From an uncultured Flavobacteriaceae bacterium (lineage in GTDB: Bacteria; Bacteroidota; Bacteroidia; Flavobacteriales; Flavobacteriaceae), in NCBI GenBank assembly GCA_947500435.1, contig CANMRV010000009.1, positions 38,581 through 102,580 on the forward strand: a DNA stretch of 64,000 bases, written 5' to 3'. The translations under genes and the position numbers were made by a program. Under the pieces are notes generated by a model. It saw only the letters and a list, made by a program, of their open reading frames with translations, did no database searches and had not been told where the DNA came from. Shown here in pieces: positions 17,408 to 25,449 of this stretch (positions are counted from its first letter, which is position 1; every line of letters begins with the position of its first letter).

Positions 17408-18499
17408 ATGAAACCATTCACCAAATTATTTGTCCTGCTTTTCTCTATTGCTTTTGTTGTTTCCTGTGGAAATGCCGATGATGATGTCAACTTTAGACTG
17501 AATACAGGAGACGGACTAGGAAAAGGCAAGGAAGTCGATGAGTGCCTAAACTTAGGCGAAAATGACCTTGTACTTTCCATACAAGAACAATTTACTACAC
17601 TACCTGGAAAAGTCTCCATTCTTTTTAAAGTGTCGGATGCGGACGGAAATCCTGTTTCCGGGCTCACGGCTGACAAATTCACCATTTACGAACAGGGAAG
17701 AAATGATGATTGTTTCAATACCATCTCCACTTCGGAGTCTAAGGCTCGAATCTCTTCAAATTCGCAGGTTTTTGCTACAAATACCTTATTGGTTCTTGAT
17801 TTGAGCAATAGTGTATTGAGCAGCAGTTTAATGGAATTAAAATTGGCAAGTTCTAGTTTTGTAGATAATGTTATGCCAGCAGCCGCTGTAGAATCTATCA
17901 AGATGGCTATCTATTGGTTTGATGGCGAAAACGAACTCCATTTACTTAACGACCTAACTTCCTCAAGAGAAGAGCTTAAAACTGCAATTGACGGAATTAC
18001 TACAGATATCAGTAATGACCCCTCAACCGATTTGTACGGGGCAGTCATTAAGTCTACTGATAAAGCCACTGAATTACTTAATGCAAGCACCCAAGGAGAC
18101 AAAATCGGTGCAGCTTCAATCGTAATTTTTACCGATGGTACAGATCAAGCTTCGCGTTTTACAAAAGATGCCGCGCAGAAGAAAGTTGATGAAGCCGATC
18201 CCAATATTTCCTTTTTCACCATTGGTTTGGGTGGTGAGATTGACACACAAGTACTAACTGATATTGGAAAAACCTTTAGCGTCTTTGCTGGAAATAAAGA
18301 AGAGTTAGAAACCACCTTCAATGAGATCTCCGTTAGAGTATCTGAGCGGGCAAATAGTTTCTATCTATTCGAATACTGCAGTCCGAAACGTGATGGAAGT
18401 GGCGAAAACAACCTGGCGATTCAGGTCACCAACGGAAGTAAACAGGGTGCTGTACAGACAAAATTTGATGCAACCGGATTCATTGGAGGCTGCGAATAG
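17408..18499 (+). CDS. VWA domain lipoprotein
   Basis: This 363-residue protein has a lipobox ending in Cys20 (FVVSC). The region at 65-105 is an Ig-like strand set. A von Willebrand A domain begins at about residue 125 with the metal-ion site D131-L-S133-N-S135, and IVIFTDGTDQ supplies the second motif. Four or more cysteines in the mature part suggest disulphides. It probably binds another protein on the outer membrane. It is a single gene with a perfect terminator just downstream (18521-18552). Confidence 0.88.
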   Translation: MKPFTKLFVLLFSIAFVVSCGNADDDVNFRLNTGDGLGKGKEVDECLNLGENDLVLSIQEQFTTLPGKVSILFKVSDADGNPVSGLTADKFTIYEQGRNDDCFNTISTSESKARISSNSQVFATNTLLVLDLSNSVLSSSLMELKLASSSFVDNVMPAAAVESIKMAIYWFDGENELHLLNDLTSSREELKTAIDGITTDISNDPSTDLYGAVIKSTDKATELLNASTQGDKIGAASIVIFTDGTDQASRFTKDAAQKKVDEADPNISFFTIGLGGEIDTQVLTDIGKTFSVFAGNKEELETTFNEISVRVSERANSFYLFEYCSPKRDGSGENNLAIQVTNGSKQGAVQTKFDATGFIGGCE

Positions 18500-18520
18500 T
18501 CCTAAAAAACTATCATTTCA

Positions 18521-18552
18521 AGGGAGAAACATACCGTTTCTCCCTTTTTTTT
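18521..18552 (+). terminator. Intrinsic terminator after VWA gene
   Basis: A perfect 10-bp stem (18521-18530 with 18536-18545) with a 5-nt loop is followed by a run of eight T. Confidence 0.9.
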
Positions 18553-18702
18553 GCATTTCAACTAATTGTTGCAATATGTAGTGGGGACTTTCTACAGATA
18601 GTTGTTTCTTTACTGAATCCCAACTCAATGCCCCACCTACACCTTAGACTATGAAAATGTTAAATCACGCCTTTCGTCAGATTGGCCTAAAGAACACAAA
18701 TC

Positions 18703-18870
18703 ATGGGTGTAATCAACAATTTAATTCAAAACAGTTCACTTAACGGAATGCCAAGATGGTATAAAGCCACGGCAATTCTTTTATTTTCTGCAATCGTATC
18801 ACTACTACTTACAATGTCCGTCTTGCTAATTATTTATGGACCTAATGTAAACATTCGTTTCGGGTATTAA
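18703..18870 (+). CDS. Single-TM micro-protein of 55 residues, copy 1
   Basis: This ORF, with ATG start and TAA stop, codes exactly 55 residues. Residues 1-20 are polar (MGVINNLIQNSS, then MPRWYK), residues 22-44 form one transmembrane helix with LFSAIVSLLL, and a short tail ends IRFGY. The second copy at 18985 has the same length and shares I, N, S, YK, LFS.IV and the aromatic end. This is a paralogous pair of small membrane proteins with no known family. A weak hairpin (CCCTG/CAGGG) follows at 18881-18894. Confidence 0.62.
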   Translation: MGVINNLIQNSSLNGMPRWYKATAILLFSAIVSLLLTMSVLLIIYGPNVNIRFGY

Positions 18871-18941
18871 AATCAGAATACCCTGTTTTCAGGGGGTTTA
18901 ATTTCACTTTTGATAGTGAGTTTTATCCTTAGCTTCTAAAG

Positions 18942-18949
18942 TAACTTTG
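18942..18949 (+). promoter_or_regulatory. Possible flavobacterial -7 element TAACTTTG
   Basis: TAACTTTG fits the Bacteroidota -7 consensus (TAnnTTTG) 36 nt upstream of the ATG at 18985. A clear -33 TTG at the right distance is not seen. The 9-bp inverted repeat TTCTAAAGT (18934-18942) and ACTTTAGAA (18973-18981) overlaps the region and ends just before the start codon. Confidence 0.3.
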
Positions 18950-18984
18950 TTGAGTAAACAAGTTCAACTAAAACTTTAGAAATT

Positions 18985-19152
18985 ATGAAAACAATTAAAA
19001 ACATTATTAAAGAGAGCCCAGTAGGAACTTTATCTAATTCTTATAAATATGCAGTCGTCTGTTTATTTTCAGGAATTGTAGTAACTGTAGTTTCACTTCT
19101 AGTTTTTATGCTTAAAAACATGGATTATGTAAGTGCTAGCTTTAACTTCTAA
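18985..19152 (+). CDS. Single-TM micro-protein of 55 residues, copy 2
   Basis: This is the second of two adjacent 55-residue ORFs. Its N-terminus MKTIKNIIKESPVG is polar; residues 22-43 form a transmembrane helix with LFSGIVVTVV, and the end is SASFNF. The equal length, helix position and shared residues show that it is a duplicate of the ORF at 18703. A strong terminator follows 6 nt after the stop codon, which is good evidence that a transcript ends here. It probably sits in the inner membrane; its role is unknown. Confidence 0.68.
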   Translation: MKTIKNIIKESPVGTLSNSYKYAVVCLFSGIVVTVVSLLVFMLKNMDYVSASFNF

Positions 19153-19157
19153 TTTAG

Positions 19158-19186
19158 AGCCCCAATAGAAATATTGGGGCTTTTTA
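19158..19186 (+). terminator. Intrinsic terminator after micro-protein copy 2
   Basis: A perfect 10-bp stem (19158-19167 with 19172-19181) with a GAAA tetraloop and a T-rich tail follows the stop codon at 19152. Confidence 0.92.
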
Positions 19187-19217
19187 TATCTCTATATCAA
19201 TCATTAAATTCAAAATT

Positions 19218-19946
19218 TTGAAGAAACACACCGGGACTTTACTGTTTTGCCTTACGGGAATAATTTCAATCCTTCTACTTACCCATGCCTTTAAAAATCG
19301 TAACAAATCCAACGATATGATAAACGTAACGGGCTTGGGAAAGAAGGATTTCAAATCAGATTTAGTAGTATGGTCAGGTAATTTTGAAAAAAGGGGATTC
19401 ACGCTTGAACAAGCCTCTGCCCTATTGAATACAGAAAAAGAAGCCATTCAAAAGTACCTTACAAGCAAGGGCGTAAAGAAGGAGCAGATTGTGTTTTTAG
19501 CTGTGGATATCCGGAAAGACTTTGATAAAACCTATTTCGAAAATGGAAATTTGAAAGAAGAGGTTTTCAGGGGATATATCTTAAATCAAACCGTACGGAT
19601 TGAATCCAACGAAGTAGACAAAATTGAGGCTATATCAAGGTCCATTACGGAATTAGCCAAAGAGGGAATCAGTTTCTATTCATATTCTCCACAATATTAT
19701 TATACGAAACTCTCCGAACTAAAAATCGAAATGGTGGCCGCCGCTACTGAAGATGCACGTATTCGAGCAGAACAAATAGCTAAAAACGCCAATACGGAAA
19801 TAGGAGAACTGCGTTATGCCAAAATGGGTATTTTTCAAATCATTGCACAAAACTCCAATGAAGATTTGTCTTGGGGCGGTAATTTCAATACATCCTCGAT
19901 GATGAAGACAGCTACAATTACAATGAAACTGCAATTCGGACTTTGA
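19218..19946 (+). CDS. SIMPL domain protein
   Basis: This 242-residue protein starts at a TTG (19218). The N-terminal hydrophobic stretch at 6-22 (LLFCLTGIISILLLTHAF) is a signal anchor. The rest is a SIMPL domain (about 34-240) with the opening strand MINVTGLGKKDFKSDLVVWSG and AAATEDARIRAEQIAKNANTEIGEL near residues 175-200. SIMPL proteins (BP26/YggE-like) form periplasmic ring assemblies or have stress-related roles. The gene ends 4 bp from a convergent M14 peptidase gene. Confidence 0.85.
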   Translation: MKKHTGTLLFCLTGIISILLLTHAFKNRNKSNDMINVTGLGKKDFKSDLVVWSGNFEKRGFTLEQASALLNTEKEAIQKYLTSKGVKKEQIVFLAVDIRKDFDKTYFENGNLKEEVFRGYILNQTVRIESNEVDKIEAISRSITELAKEGISFYSYSPQYYYTKLSELKIEMVAAATEDARIRAEQIAKNANTEIGELRYAKMGIFQIIAQNSNEDLSWGGNFNTSSMMKTATITMKLQFGL

Positions 19947-19950
19947 ATCC

Positions 19951-21426
19951 TTATCGATAAATCATGGAATTTTTGAACAGAAGGCTACCTGGTTTTCTAT
20001 CAAGCCTGAGGTCAAGCAGAAATCCGTTAATCACAGCATAGTGTATTGCACCTTCTTTTTCTAAAACAAAAGTGGGGTTCACACCCACTTCTAAATGAAA
20101 TTCTGGTACTTCGTATTTTTTTCCAACTAAATGAATGGGCATAAAAAATGAATCCCAATCATTAGGAATGTTGTCAGAACGAACATAAGTAACACCCGAT
20201 TTAAGTTGGTCTATGACAGTAAGTTCATTCAGTTCTGCTGGACCAGATAAAACAAATGCTGACGCCTTACCAGCCTTGATGGTATATCCAGTAGCATCAA
20301 AAGTTTCATAGCCGTAATAGGTTGATAAATCACCTTGGTCTATGACGCGACTGCTATACCAAAAATCATCACTATTTTCAATCGGTACTTCTAGTCGGTT
20401 CATGCCGATGTCCAATATATAAGGCTTCCCATTAATTCTATAAGTCGCATTGGTAATCTTTAAATCAAAGAGTTTACGGTCGTTCTCCGGAATTTTTTCA
20501 TATTCCTCTAACGGAATATCCGCATAATTCCCTTTGGCAATCGTATAGATTGCCGAGAGGATGGAAACATAGTTCAATTTTCTTATTTCCTGTTTCTCTA
20601 CATCGTTGGCATATCCGCCTGATTCAATCAAAATGGTACTTGTACCCCATTTTTGAATGTTATCTCCGAAAGCCCTAGGTTCAAAATCATCATTGTAACG
20701 ACCTACTTGTCCCGGTGCATATTTCTGAATGATATTGTTCATAAAAACAATCACTTTCATAGCATTCCCGCGCTTCTCATTGATTTCCTTTTCATAATTA
20801 TAGGCAGGTGCCAAATAGGAAATTGTTGCCGGCTTTTCTGTTCGCTCGGCATTATAATAGGTACTTTGGTCATGAAGGTTAAATCCGAAATCTGCGTTCA
20901 AGCTATCACGGACACGTTTTAGAGTCTGACTTTCTGGGGATTGTAAACGCAAGGCATCGCGGTTAATATCCACGCCCAAAACATTCCTTCTTTGAAATCG
21001 CTCCGCCCCATCAGGATTCAACATTGGAAGAAAGTGCAAGGTCAGATTGTTTAATATTTCCTGTTTTTCATCCTTGAAATCATCACTAGCCAAGAAATTG
21101 AAAATATCAAAAATTGCTTGGGTGGCTGTTGGTTCATTGCCATGCATTTGTGACCATAGAAAAACACTGGTCTTCCCCTGCCCTATGCTTACCAAAGATA
21201 AGTCACGTCCTTCGATGGACTGCCCAACAACCTTTACGGTAAAAAACGGATTCGCTCGAAACTTAGCTAGTAAAGGTTGCAATTGATGGTGTTTGATTCT
21301 TCGCTGGTCTAAGCTTGATTCTTTATAGGCTTCGTAAGTTTCAAAAAGCTGAGAAGTGATATCATTCTCTTGGGAAAAAGCAAATGCAAAAGAAATAAGA
21401 AAGAAGAGTGTGAATTTGATTCTCAT
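19951..21426 (-). CDS. M14 family zinc carboxypeptidase
   Basis: This 491-residue protein has a signal peptide of ~18 residues (FAFAFSQ). The peptidase domain at about 45-340 carries the zinc ligands H95 and E98 in SQMHGNEPTATQ, the substrate-binding INRDALRL stretch, the third ligand His in FNLHDQSTYYN, and the catalytic Glu in STILIESGGYAND. It probably trims peptides or peptidoglycan in the periplasm. The C-terminal ~150 residues form a beta-rich domain of unknown role. It lies 8 bp downstream of the amidase gene on the same strand, suggesting a cell-wall or peptide-recycling pair. Confidence 0.9.
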   Translation of the reverse strand: MRIKFTLFFLISFAFAFSQENDITSQLFETYEAYKESSLDQRRIKHHQLQPLLAKFRANPFFTVKVVGQSIEGRDLSLVSIGQGKTSVFLWSQMHGNEPTATQAIFDIFNFLASDDFKDEKQEILNNLTLHFLPMLNPDGAERFQRRNVLGVDINRDALRLQSPESQTLKRVRDSLNADFGFNLHDQSTYYNAERTEKPATISYLAPAYNYEKEINEKRGNAMKVIVFMNNIIQKYAPGQVGRYNDDFEPRAFGDNIQKWGTSTILIESGGYANDVEKQEIRKLNYVSILSAIYTIAKGNYADIPLEEYEKIPENDRKLFDLKITNATYRINGKPYILDIGMNRLEVPIENSDDFWYSSRVIDQGDLSTYYGYETFDATGYTIKAGKASAFVLSGPAELNELTVIDQLKSGVTYVRSDNIPNDWDSFFMPIHLVGKKYEVPEFHLEVGVNPTFVLEKEGAIHYAVINGFLLDLRLDRKPGSLLFKNSMIYR

Positions 21427-21434
21427 TTGGAGTA

Positions 21435-22088
21435 TTATTTTGTTGGAATGGGTTTAAAATTATTTTCTTGTGTAGCTGCCCGAACTTTTTGCATGAAATC
21501 TGGTCCTGGATCATCTTTTTTAGTCCGATAACCCTCGTCTTTCTCCAGCCAGAGTTCATGTCCGTCGAAATTGGTGTACTCATAATGACCTATCAAATAA
21601 TCAATATCATATTTGCTGGAAAGATAATTCACCAGCCAGATATTAGACTCCACTTGCTCCTCCGTTAAAGGTAAATCTTCGGTACCACCAATATTTTCAA
21701 CACCTATGGCACAGTGGTTTAACCCGATGACATGTCGAGCCATGGTAGTTTCTGGAAGCAATCGATAAATAGTTCCATCTCTATCCACCATAAATTGAGA
21801 ACTCACGTTTAATGAACTTGCAGTTGCGATATCAGGTCTACTTGGTAATGCAGCAGGATTAAAAGTTTCAAATGATTCTTCAAAAGTGGGAATGACAGTC
21901 CAGTGCAACACAATCATTTTTGGGTCGATGGTAGGTTCGTCTTGGTCCAAACCATAACGCTCAGAAAGATATTGCAAAGTCAAAGTTTTTCGTTCCTCAT
22001 CGAAAAGAATCGGTTTGTCAACTATTTTAATTTGCCTAGAACAAGCGGCTAAAAAGAGAACAAACATAAAAAGAACCGAATATTTCAT
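21435..22088 (-). CDS. N-acetylmuramoyl-L-alanine amidase lipoprotein (Amidase_2)
   Basis: This 217-residue protein has a lipobox ending in Cys16 (LFLAAC). The amidase_2 fold has its first zinc His in MIVLHWTVIP, a second in ARHVIGLNHCAIGVENIG, and the C-terminal LIGHYEY plus KDDPGPDFM, where Asp and Pro are usual near the third ligand. It cleaves the amide bond between MurNAc and the stem peptide. It forms a run with a 3D-domain protein upstream (32 bp) and an M14 peptidase downstream (8 bp), so the three probably act on the cell wall. Confidence 0.9.
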   Translation of the reverse strand: MKYSVLFMFVLFLAACSRQIKIVDKPILFDEERKTLTLQYLSERYGLDQDEPTIDPKMIVLHWTVIPTFEESFETFNPAALPSRPDIATASSLNVSSQFMVDRDGTIYRLLPETTMARHVIGLNHCAIGVENIGGTEDLPLTEEQVESNIWLVNYLSSKYDIDYLIGHYEYTNFDGHELWLEKDEGYRTKKDDPGPDFMQKVRAATQENNFKPIPTK

Positions 22089-22120
22089 TCAAGAAAAATT
22101 TCTATTGGAAAATTACAAAA

Positions 22121-22573
22121 TCATTTGGCTTCCAATTCAACTTCCAGGCTATCTTTTGGTATTCCGTACTGAATGGTCAATTTTTTTCTTCCCCAGGCTT
22201 TTGCTTTCTGAATATCCGTCCCCATATAAATGTCAATTCTATTCTGCCACCGACGGTGCATTTTGTCCCGCACTAAAAAGATACTGTCAAAGCCTTCGAT
22301 TTTTACCGGGGTATTGTGCTTCAGTCCTAAAGTGATAAGGTTCCTGGAAACGGCGATTGACGGCACATCTGATTTCAATGAATCTCCCCAAGCGGCGATA
22401 ATAGGATTCCCTTGAGTTTGTGAAGTCACCGAATTATAAGCTGTTGCAGTCACCTCAATGCTTTTCCAGAGATACTTATCTTCTGCAGGAGATTCACAGG
22501 AAGACCATAGAAGGAAGCAAAAACAGCATCCTATTGCGTTTAAACTGCGATATCTGCATTTCAATTTATCCAT
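22121..22573 (-). CDS. 3D domain lipoprotein
   Basis: This 150-residue protein has a hydrophobic N-terminus and a lipobox ending in Cys26 (LLWSSC). The mature part carries the 3D domain: EVTATAYNSV, then a middle GNPIIAAWGDSL, and VRDKMHRRWQNRIDIYMG, where the Asp residues form the double-psi barrel active centre seen in MltA-like lytic transglycosylases. A peptidoglycan-directed role fits its place just upstream of the amidase and M14 genes. There is no separate peptidoglycan-binding domain. Confidence 0.83.
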   Translation of the reverse strand: MDKLKCRYRSLNAIGCCFCFLLWSSCESPAEDKYLWKSIEVTATAYNSVTSQTQGNPIIAAWGDSLKSDVPSIAVSRNLITLGLKHNTPVKIEGFDSIFLVRDKMHRRWQNRIDIYMGTDIQKAKAWGRKKLTIQYGIPKDSLEVELEAK

Positions 22574-22600
22574 GGTGTCTCAATCTAATTTAATGTTCTC

Positions 22601-23470
22601 TCAAGGTAATGGAACGTAAGTAGCATCATTTTCCATCATCGGAAATGTTTTGGCTTTCCAAGCCTCTTTTACTTTTTCTATTCTGTCCCTATCTGCAGAA
22701 ACAAAATTCCAATGAATATAGCGCTCCTCAGCAAAAGGCTCTCCACCGAATAGTAAAATATGTGAGTTCGCTTTCAGAACGGTATTACAAGTATCTTCCA
22801 CTTTTGAAACTAGGATGTTTCCTTTTTCCACTGTCTCACCACAGGCTTCTATCGAACCATCTACGATGCAAATTCCAATTTCTCCCTTTAAATGATCTTT
22901 GGTGTTCAATTGATATTCCTCTGAATTCTTAATCTCAATCATAAACAGCGGGGAATGCACGGGCACGGAAGATTTCTGCCCATAACCCTCCCCCGCAACT
23001 AATGTAAACTCGGTTGTTCCATCTTTCCATTTGGGAAGTTCTGTTTCAGGTATGTGATGAAATTCAGGTTCGATGTCCTCAAATTCCTTTGGGAGTGCAA
23101 CCCATATTTGATATCCATGAGCTACAAACTGCTTACCATTTCTCAGATCTTGAGGTGTTCGTTCGGTATGCGAAACTCCTTTTCCCGCAACCATCCAATT
23201 GACAGAGCCGGGTTGAATTCGTTGCTTTGTTCCAATACTATCTTCATGCATTATTTCTCCTTCAAGCATATAGGTAAGTGTAGAAAGTCCAATATGCGGA
23301 TGCTGGTCCACATCCATATAATTTTTAGGCCCCAGGGTGGTTGGTCCCATATGGTCAATGAAGATAAAAGGACCTATCATGCGTTTTTTTCTGAAGGGAA
23401 TCAACCTTCCCACTAAAAAGTCCCCAATATCTCTACTTCGTTCTTCAATGATTAATCCGATATTAGACAT
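22601..23470 (-). CDS. Pirin family protein
   Basis: This is a 289-residue protein when started at the ATG at 23470 (MSNIGLIIEERSRD). An upstream ATG at 23524 is possible but adds an unlikely 18 residues that overlap the divergent gene. The N-terminal cupin has the pirin metal site FIFIDHMGP, then DQHPHIGLSTLTYMLEGE, and the C-terminal cupin follows from about residue 175. Bacterial pirins are iron-binding and some have quercetin dioxygenase activity; the role here is open. It is divergent from a serine hydrolase gene, with about 53 bp between starts. Confidence 0.9.
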   Translation of the reverse strand: MSNIGLIIEERSRDIGDFLVGRLIPFRKKRMIGPFIFIDHMGPTTLGPKNYMDVDQHPHIGLSTLTYMLEGEIMHEDSIGTKQRIQPGSVNWMVAGKGVSHTERTPQDLRNGKQFVAHGYQIWVALPKEFEDIEPEFHHIPETELPKWKDGTTEFTLVAGEGYGQKSSVPVHSPLFMIEIKNSEEYQLNTKDHLKGEIGICIVDGSIEACGETVEKGNILVSKVEDTCNTVLKANSHILLFGGEPFAEERYIHWNFVSADRDRIEKVKEAWKAKTFPMMENDATYVPLP

Positions 23471-23523
23471 AAAACTATTGGTTATATTCGTTCCTAAATT
23501 TACAACATATAAATTCCTTCCCA

Positions 23524-24870
23524 TTGAAACTACTCAAACGCATCCTGCTCGCTCTGTTGCTCGTAATAATCATTGCTGCGGCCTTCAACTATCCAAAACT
23601 CAACATTATATCCGGTTACGCTTCTAAAAATCTAGCATCGACGAATTTTATTGCCGATAGATTGTATTCGGAAATTACGGAAAGTGATAATAATGTACCC
23701 CTTATTAAATTAGCAGAACTTGAGACTGCCAATGAAAAAAGCGTAGTCACCTCAGTTTTTGGATTGATGGACCGTGAGACGATTTGTAGAGATGGACTAG
23801 GGTGTGTGCTTATTAATGACGACTACGACAAAACTCAAAAGCTACTAAAACCAAATCGAACAAGACAGACTAACCATCTACCTTTTCCATATGGCAACAA
23901 TGGTAAGACGGATACCATTTTTGAAAACATCGATTATGAGAAGTTGAATGCTGCGGTTCGCGGAGCATTTGAGAACTATGAAGTCCAAAAGACAAGAACG
24001 GTTCTAGTCGCTTATAAGGGGCATATTGTTTCGGAAGAATATATTGAAGGATTTTCGAAAGATACTCCGATTTTAGGCTGGTCAATGACCAAAAGTGTTT
24101 TGGCTACTTTATATGGAATACTGGAACATCAGGGTAAAATTGATATGGATTATCGTCCTTTTAAAGAGTTGGAGTTGACAGGATTGGTAGGGAAAGATGC
24201 CCGCGAATCTATACGCTTGGATGAATTTATGCGAATGTCAAGCGGATTGGCCTGGGATGAAGACTACGCTTCTATCTCCGATGTGACCAAAATGTTGTTT
24301 TTAGAAGCCGATATGACAAAATCACAAATAAACACGGATTACAATGCTAATGACCCCAAAGTTTGGAATTACTCCTCAGGTACTTCCAATTTTCTATCCG
24401 GAGTACTTCGAAAGCAATTCAAAACCCATCAAGAATATCTTGATTTCCCCTATTCTGCTTTAATAGATAAAATCGGTATGCACTCTATGCTAATTGAAAC
24501 TGACATGACTGGAAATTTTGTAGGTTCTTCCTATGGCTGGGCCAGTACGCGAGATTGGGCAAAATTCGGAATCCTACACCTAAACAAAGGCAATTGGAAC
24601 GGAGAGCAGTTATTCAATCCTGCATGGATAGATTATATCACCGAACCCACGGATGGCTCAAACGGAGTTTACGGAGCCCATTGGTGGCTCAATTCAGAGG
24701 GGAAATATGCTAATGTACCCAGGGATTTGTATTCCGCGAATGGATTTCAAGGGCAATTCGTATTCGTAATTCCTTCAAAAGACTTGGTCATCGTCCGAAC
24801 CGGACTAGCAGAAGCCCCTGATTTTGACGTAAATAGCTTTTTAAGTGGGGTTGTAGCGGCTATAGAATAG
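23524..24870 (+). CDS. Serine hydrolase, beta-lactamase/class C type
   Basis: This 448-residue protein starts at TTG 23524. A transmembrane or signal segment spans residues 5-21. The class C serine hydrolase domain carries the catalytic motif S187-M-T-K190 in GWSMTKSVLA, a Tyr-based second motif in WNYSSGTSNF, and a downstream GWASTRDWAKFGIL helix and GFQGQFVFV strand. It probably acts in the periplasm on a D-amino-acid peptide or an ester. About 130 residues precede the catalytic domain, longer than in simple esterases. It is a single gene. Confidence 0.87.
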   Translation: MKLLKRILLALLLVIIIAAAFNYPKLNIISGYASKNLASTNFIADRLYSEITESDNNVPLIKLAELETANEKSVVTSVFGLMDRETICRDGLGCVLINDDYDKTQKLLKPNRTRQTNHLPFPYGNNGKTDTIFENIDYEKLNAAVRGAFENYEVQKTRTVLVAYKGHIVSEEYIEGFSKDTPILGWSMTKSVLATLYGILEHQGKIDMDYRPFKELELTGLVGKDARESIRLDEFMRMSSGLAWDEDYASISDVTKMLFLEADMTKSQINTDYNANDPKVWNYSSGTSNFLSGVLRKQFKTHQEYLDFPYSALIDKIGMHSMLIETDMTGNFVGSSYGWASTRDWAKFGILHLNKGNWNGEQLFNPAWIDYITEPTDGSNGVYGAHWWLNSEGKYANVPRDLYSANGFQGQFVFVIPSKDLVIVRTGLAEAPDFDVNSFLSGVVAAIE

Positions 24871-25007
24871 GCCAAATAACAGAATTCTGGCTTTTCACCA
24901 CAAAAAAAACCCGACTCACAACAATAATTTAGAAATACGAGAGAATGAAAGTAAATTTATCATGTAATTAAGAAGTAAATTTTTTCATTTTCATATAGTG
25001 TTCTCGT

Positions 25008-25042
25008 AAAAGAGCTTAGTCCAAAAGACTAAGCTCTTTTTA
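25008..25042 (+). terminator. Intrinsic terminator downstream of serine hydrolase
   Basis: A perfect 14-bp stem (25008-25021 with 25027-25040) has a 5-nt loop, with T residues on the outgoing side of both strands. It lies about 140 bp after the serine hydrolase stop. Confidence 0.85.
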
Positions 25043-25087
25043 GTTTATGAAACCCCGTTTTAATCCAATCTTATAAGGAACTTAAAG

Positions 25088-25113
25088 TTCCCCTCCTTGA
25101 TCAAGGAGGGGAA
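25088..25113. repeat. 26-bp perfect palindrome
   Basis: Each half is 13 bp (TTCCCCTCCTTGA and its complement) with no loop. It belongs to the group of C/G-rich palindromes in this interval and may be the trace of a repeat element. Confidence 0.75.
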
Positions 25114-25148
25114 ATCTTATATTATCTAAAATCAAAAAAATACTATAA

Positions 25149-25204
25149 AAAGCTCCTTCCCCTAGCAGGGGAAGGTGTCCGCTTGCGGGCGGAAGGGGTT
25201 CAAG
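25149..25204. repeat. Palindromic repeat element, copy 1
   Basis: The element consists of a CCTTCCCCT/AGGGGAAGG hairpin (25155-25175) followed by a CCGC/GCGG-type hairpin and the word GGAAGGGGTT. A diverged copy lies in inverted orientation at about 25308-25370. Such elements are frequent between flavobacterial genes. Confidence 0.7.
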
Positions 25205-25307
25205 CCAAAGCCATCAACATAAGCCAAATACACTATTAAAGTGCCAAACCCAATGTTTTTGTCCTTTTAGAAAGCTAAGTGGTAACGATGTAGGTTCGAG
25301 CTCTACC

Positions 25308-25370
25308 CCTTCCGTCTTACTATCCGCCGCTTGGCGGATGCAATCCACCTTCCCCTGCATGGGGAAGGAA
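25308..25370. repeat. Palindromic repeat element, copy 2 (inverted)
   Basis: The same parts occur as in the copy at 25149-25204 but on the other strand: CTACCCCTTCCG, a hairpin ATCCGCC/GGCGGAT with a 4-nt loop, then CCTTCCCC/GGGGAAGG with a 5-nt loop. The two copies together frame ~100 bp of unrelated sequence. Confidence 0.7.
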
Positions 25371-25449
25371 CAAGAAGAAATAAAACCCTCTAAAAATCTA
25401 ATTATCCAAGAATCCAACAATCCAACAATCCAATAATCAAATAATCTAA

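Larger units (their letters stand above)
24871..25449. other. Non-coding interval with palindromic repeats
   Basis: No convincing gene lies here. The interval holds a terminator (25008-25042), a 26-bp perfect palindrome (25088-25113), two inverted copies of a CCTTCCCC/GGGGAAGG repeat element, and a low-complexity tract of aatccaac-type repeats at about 25402-25449 next to the end of menB. ORFs that cross it on the minus strand read through repeats and lack family features. Confidence 0.75.
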
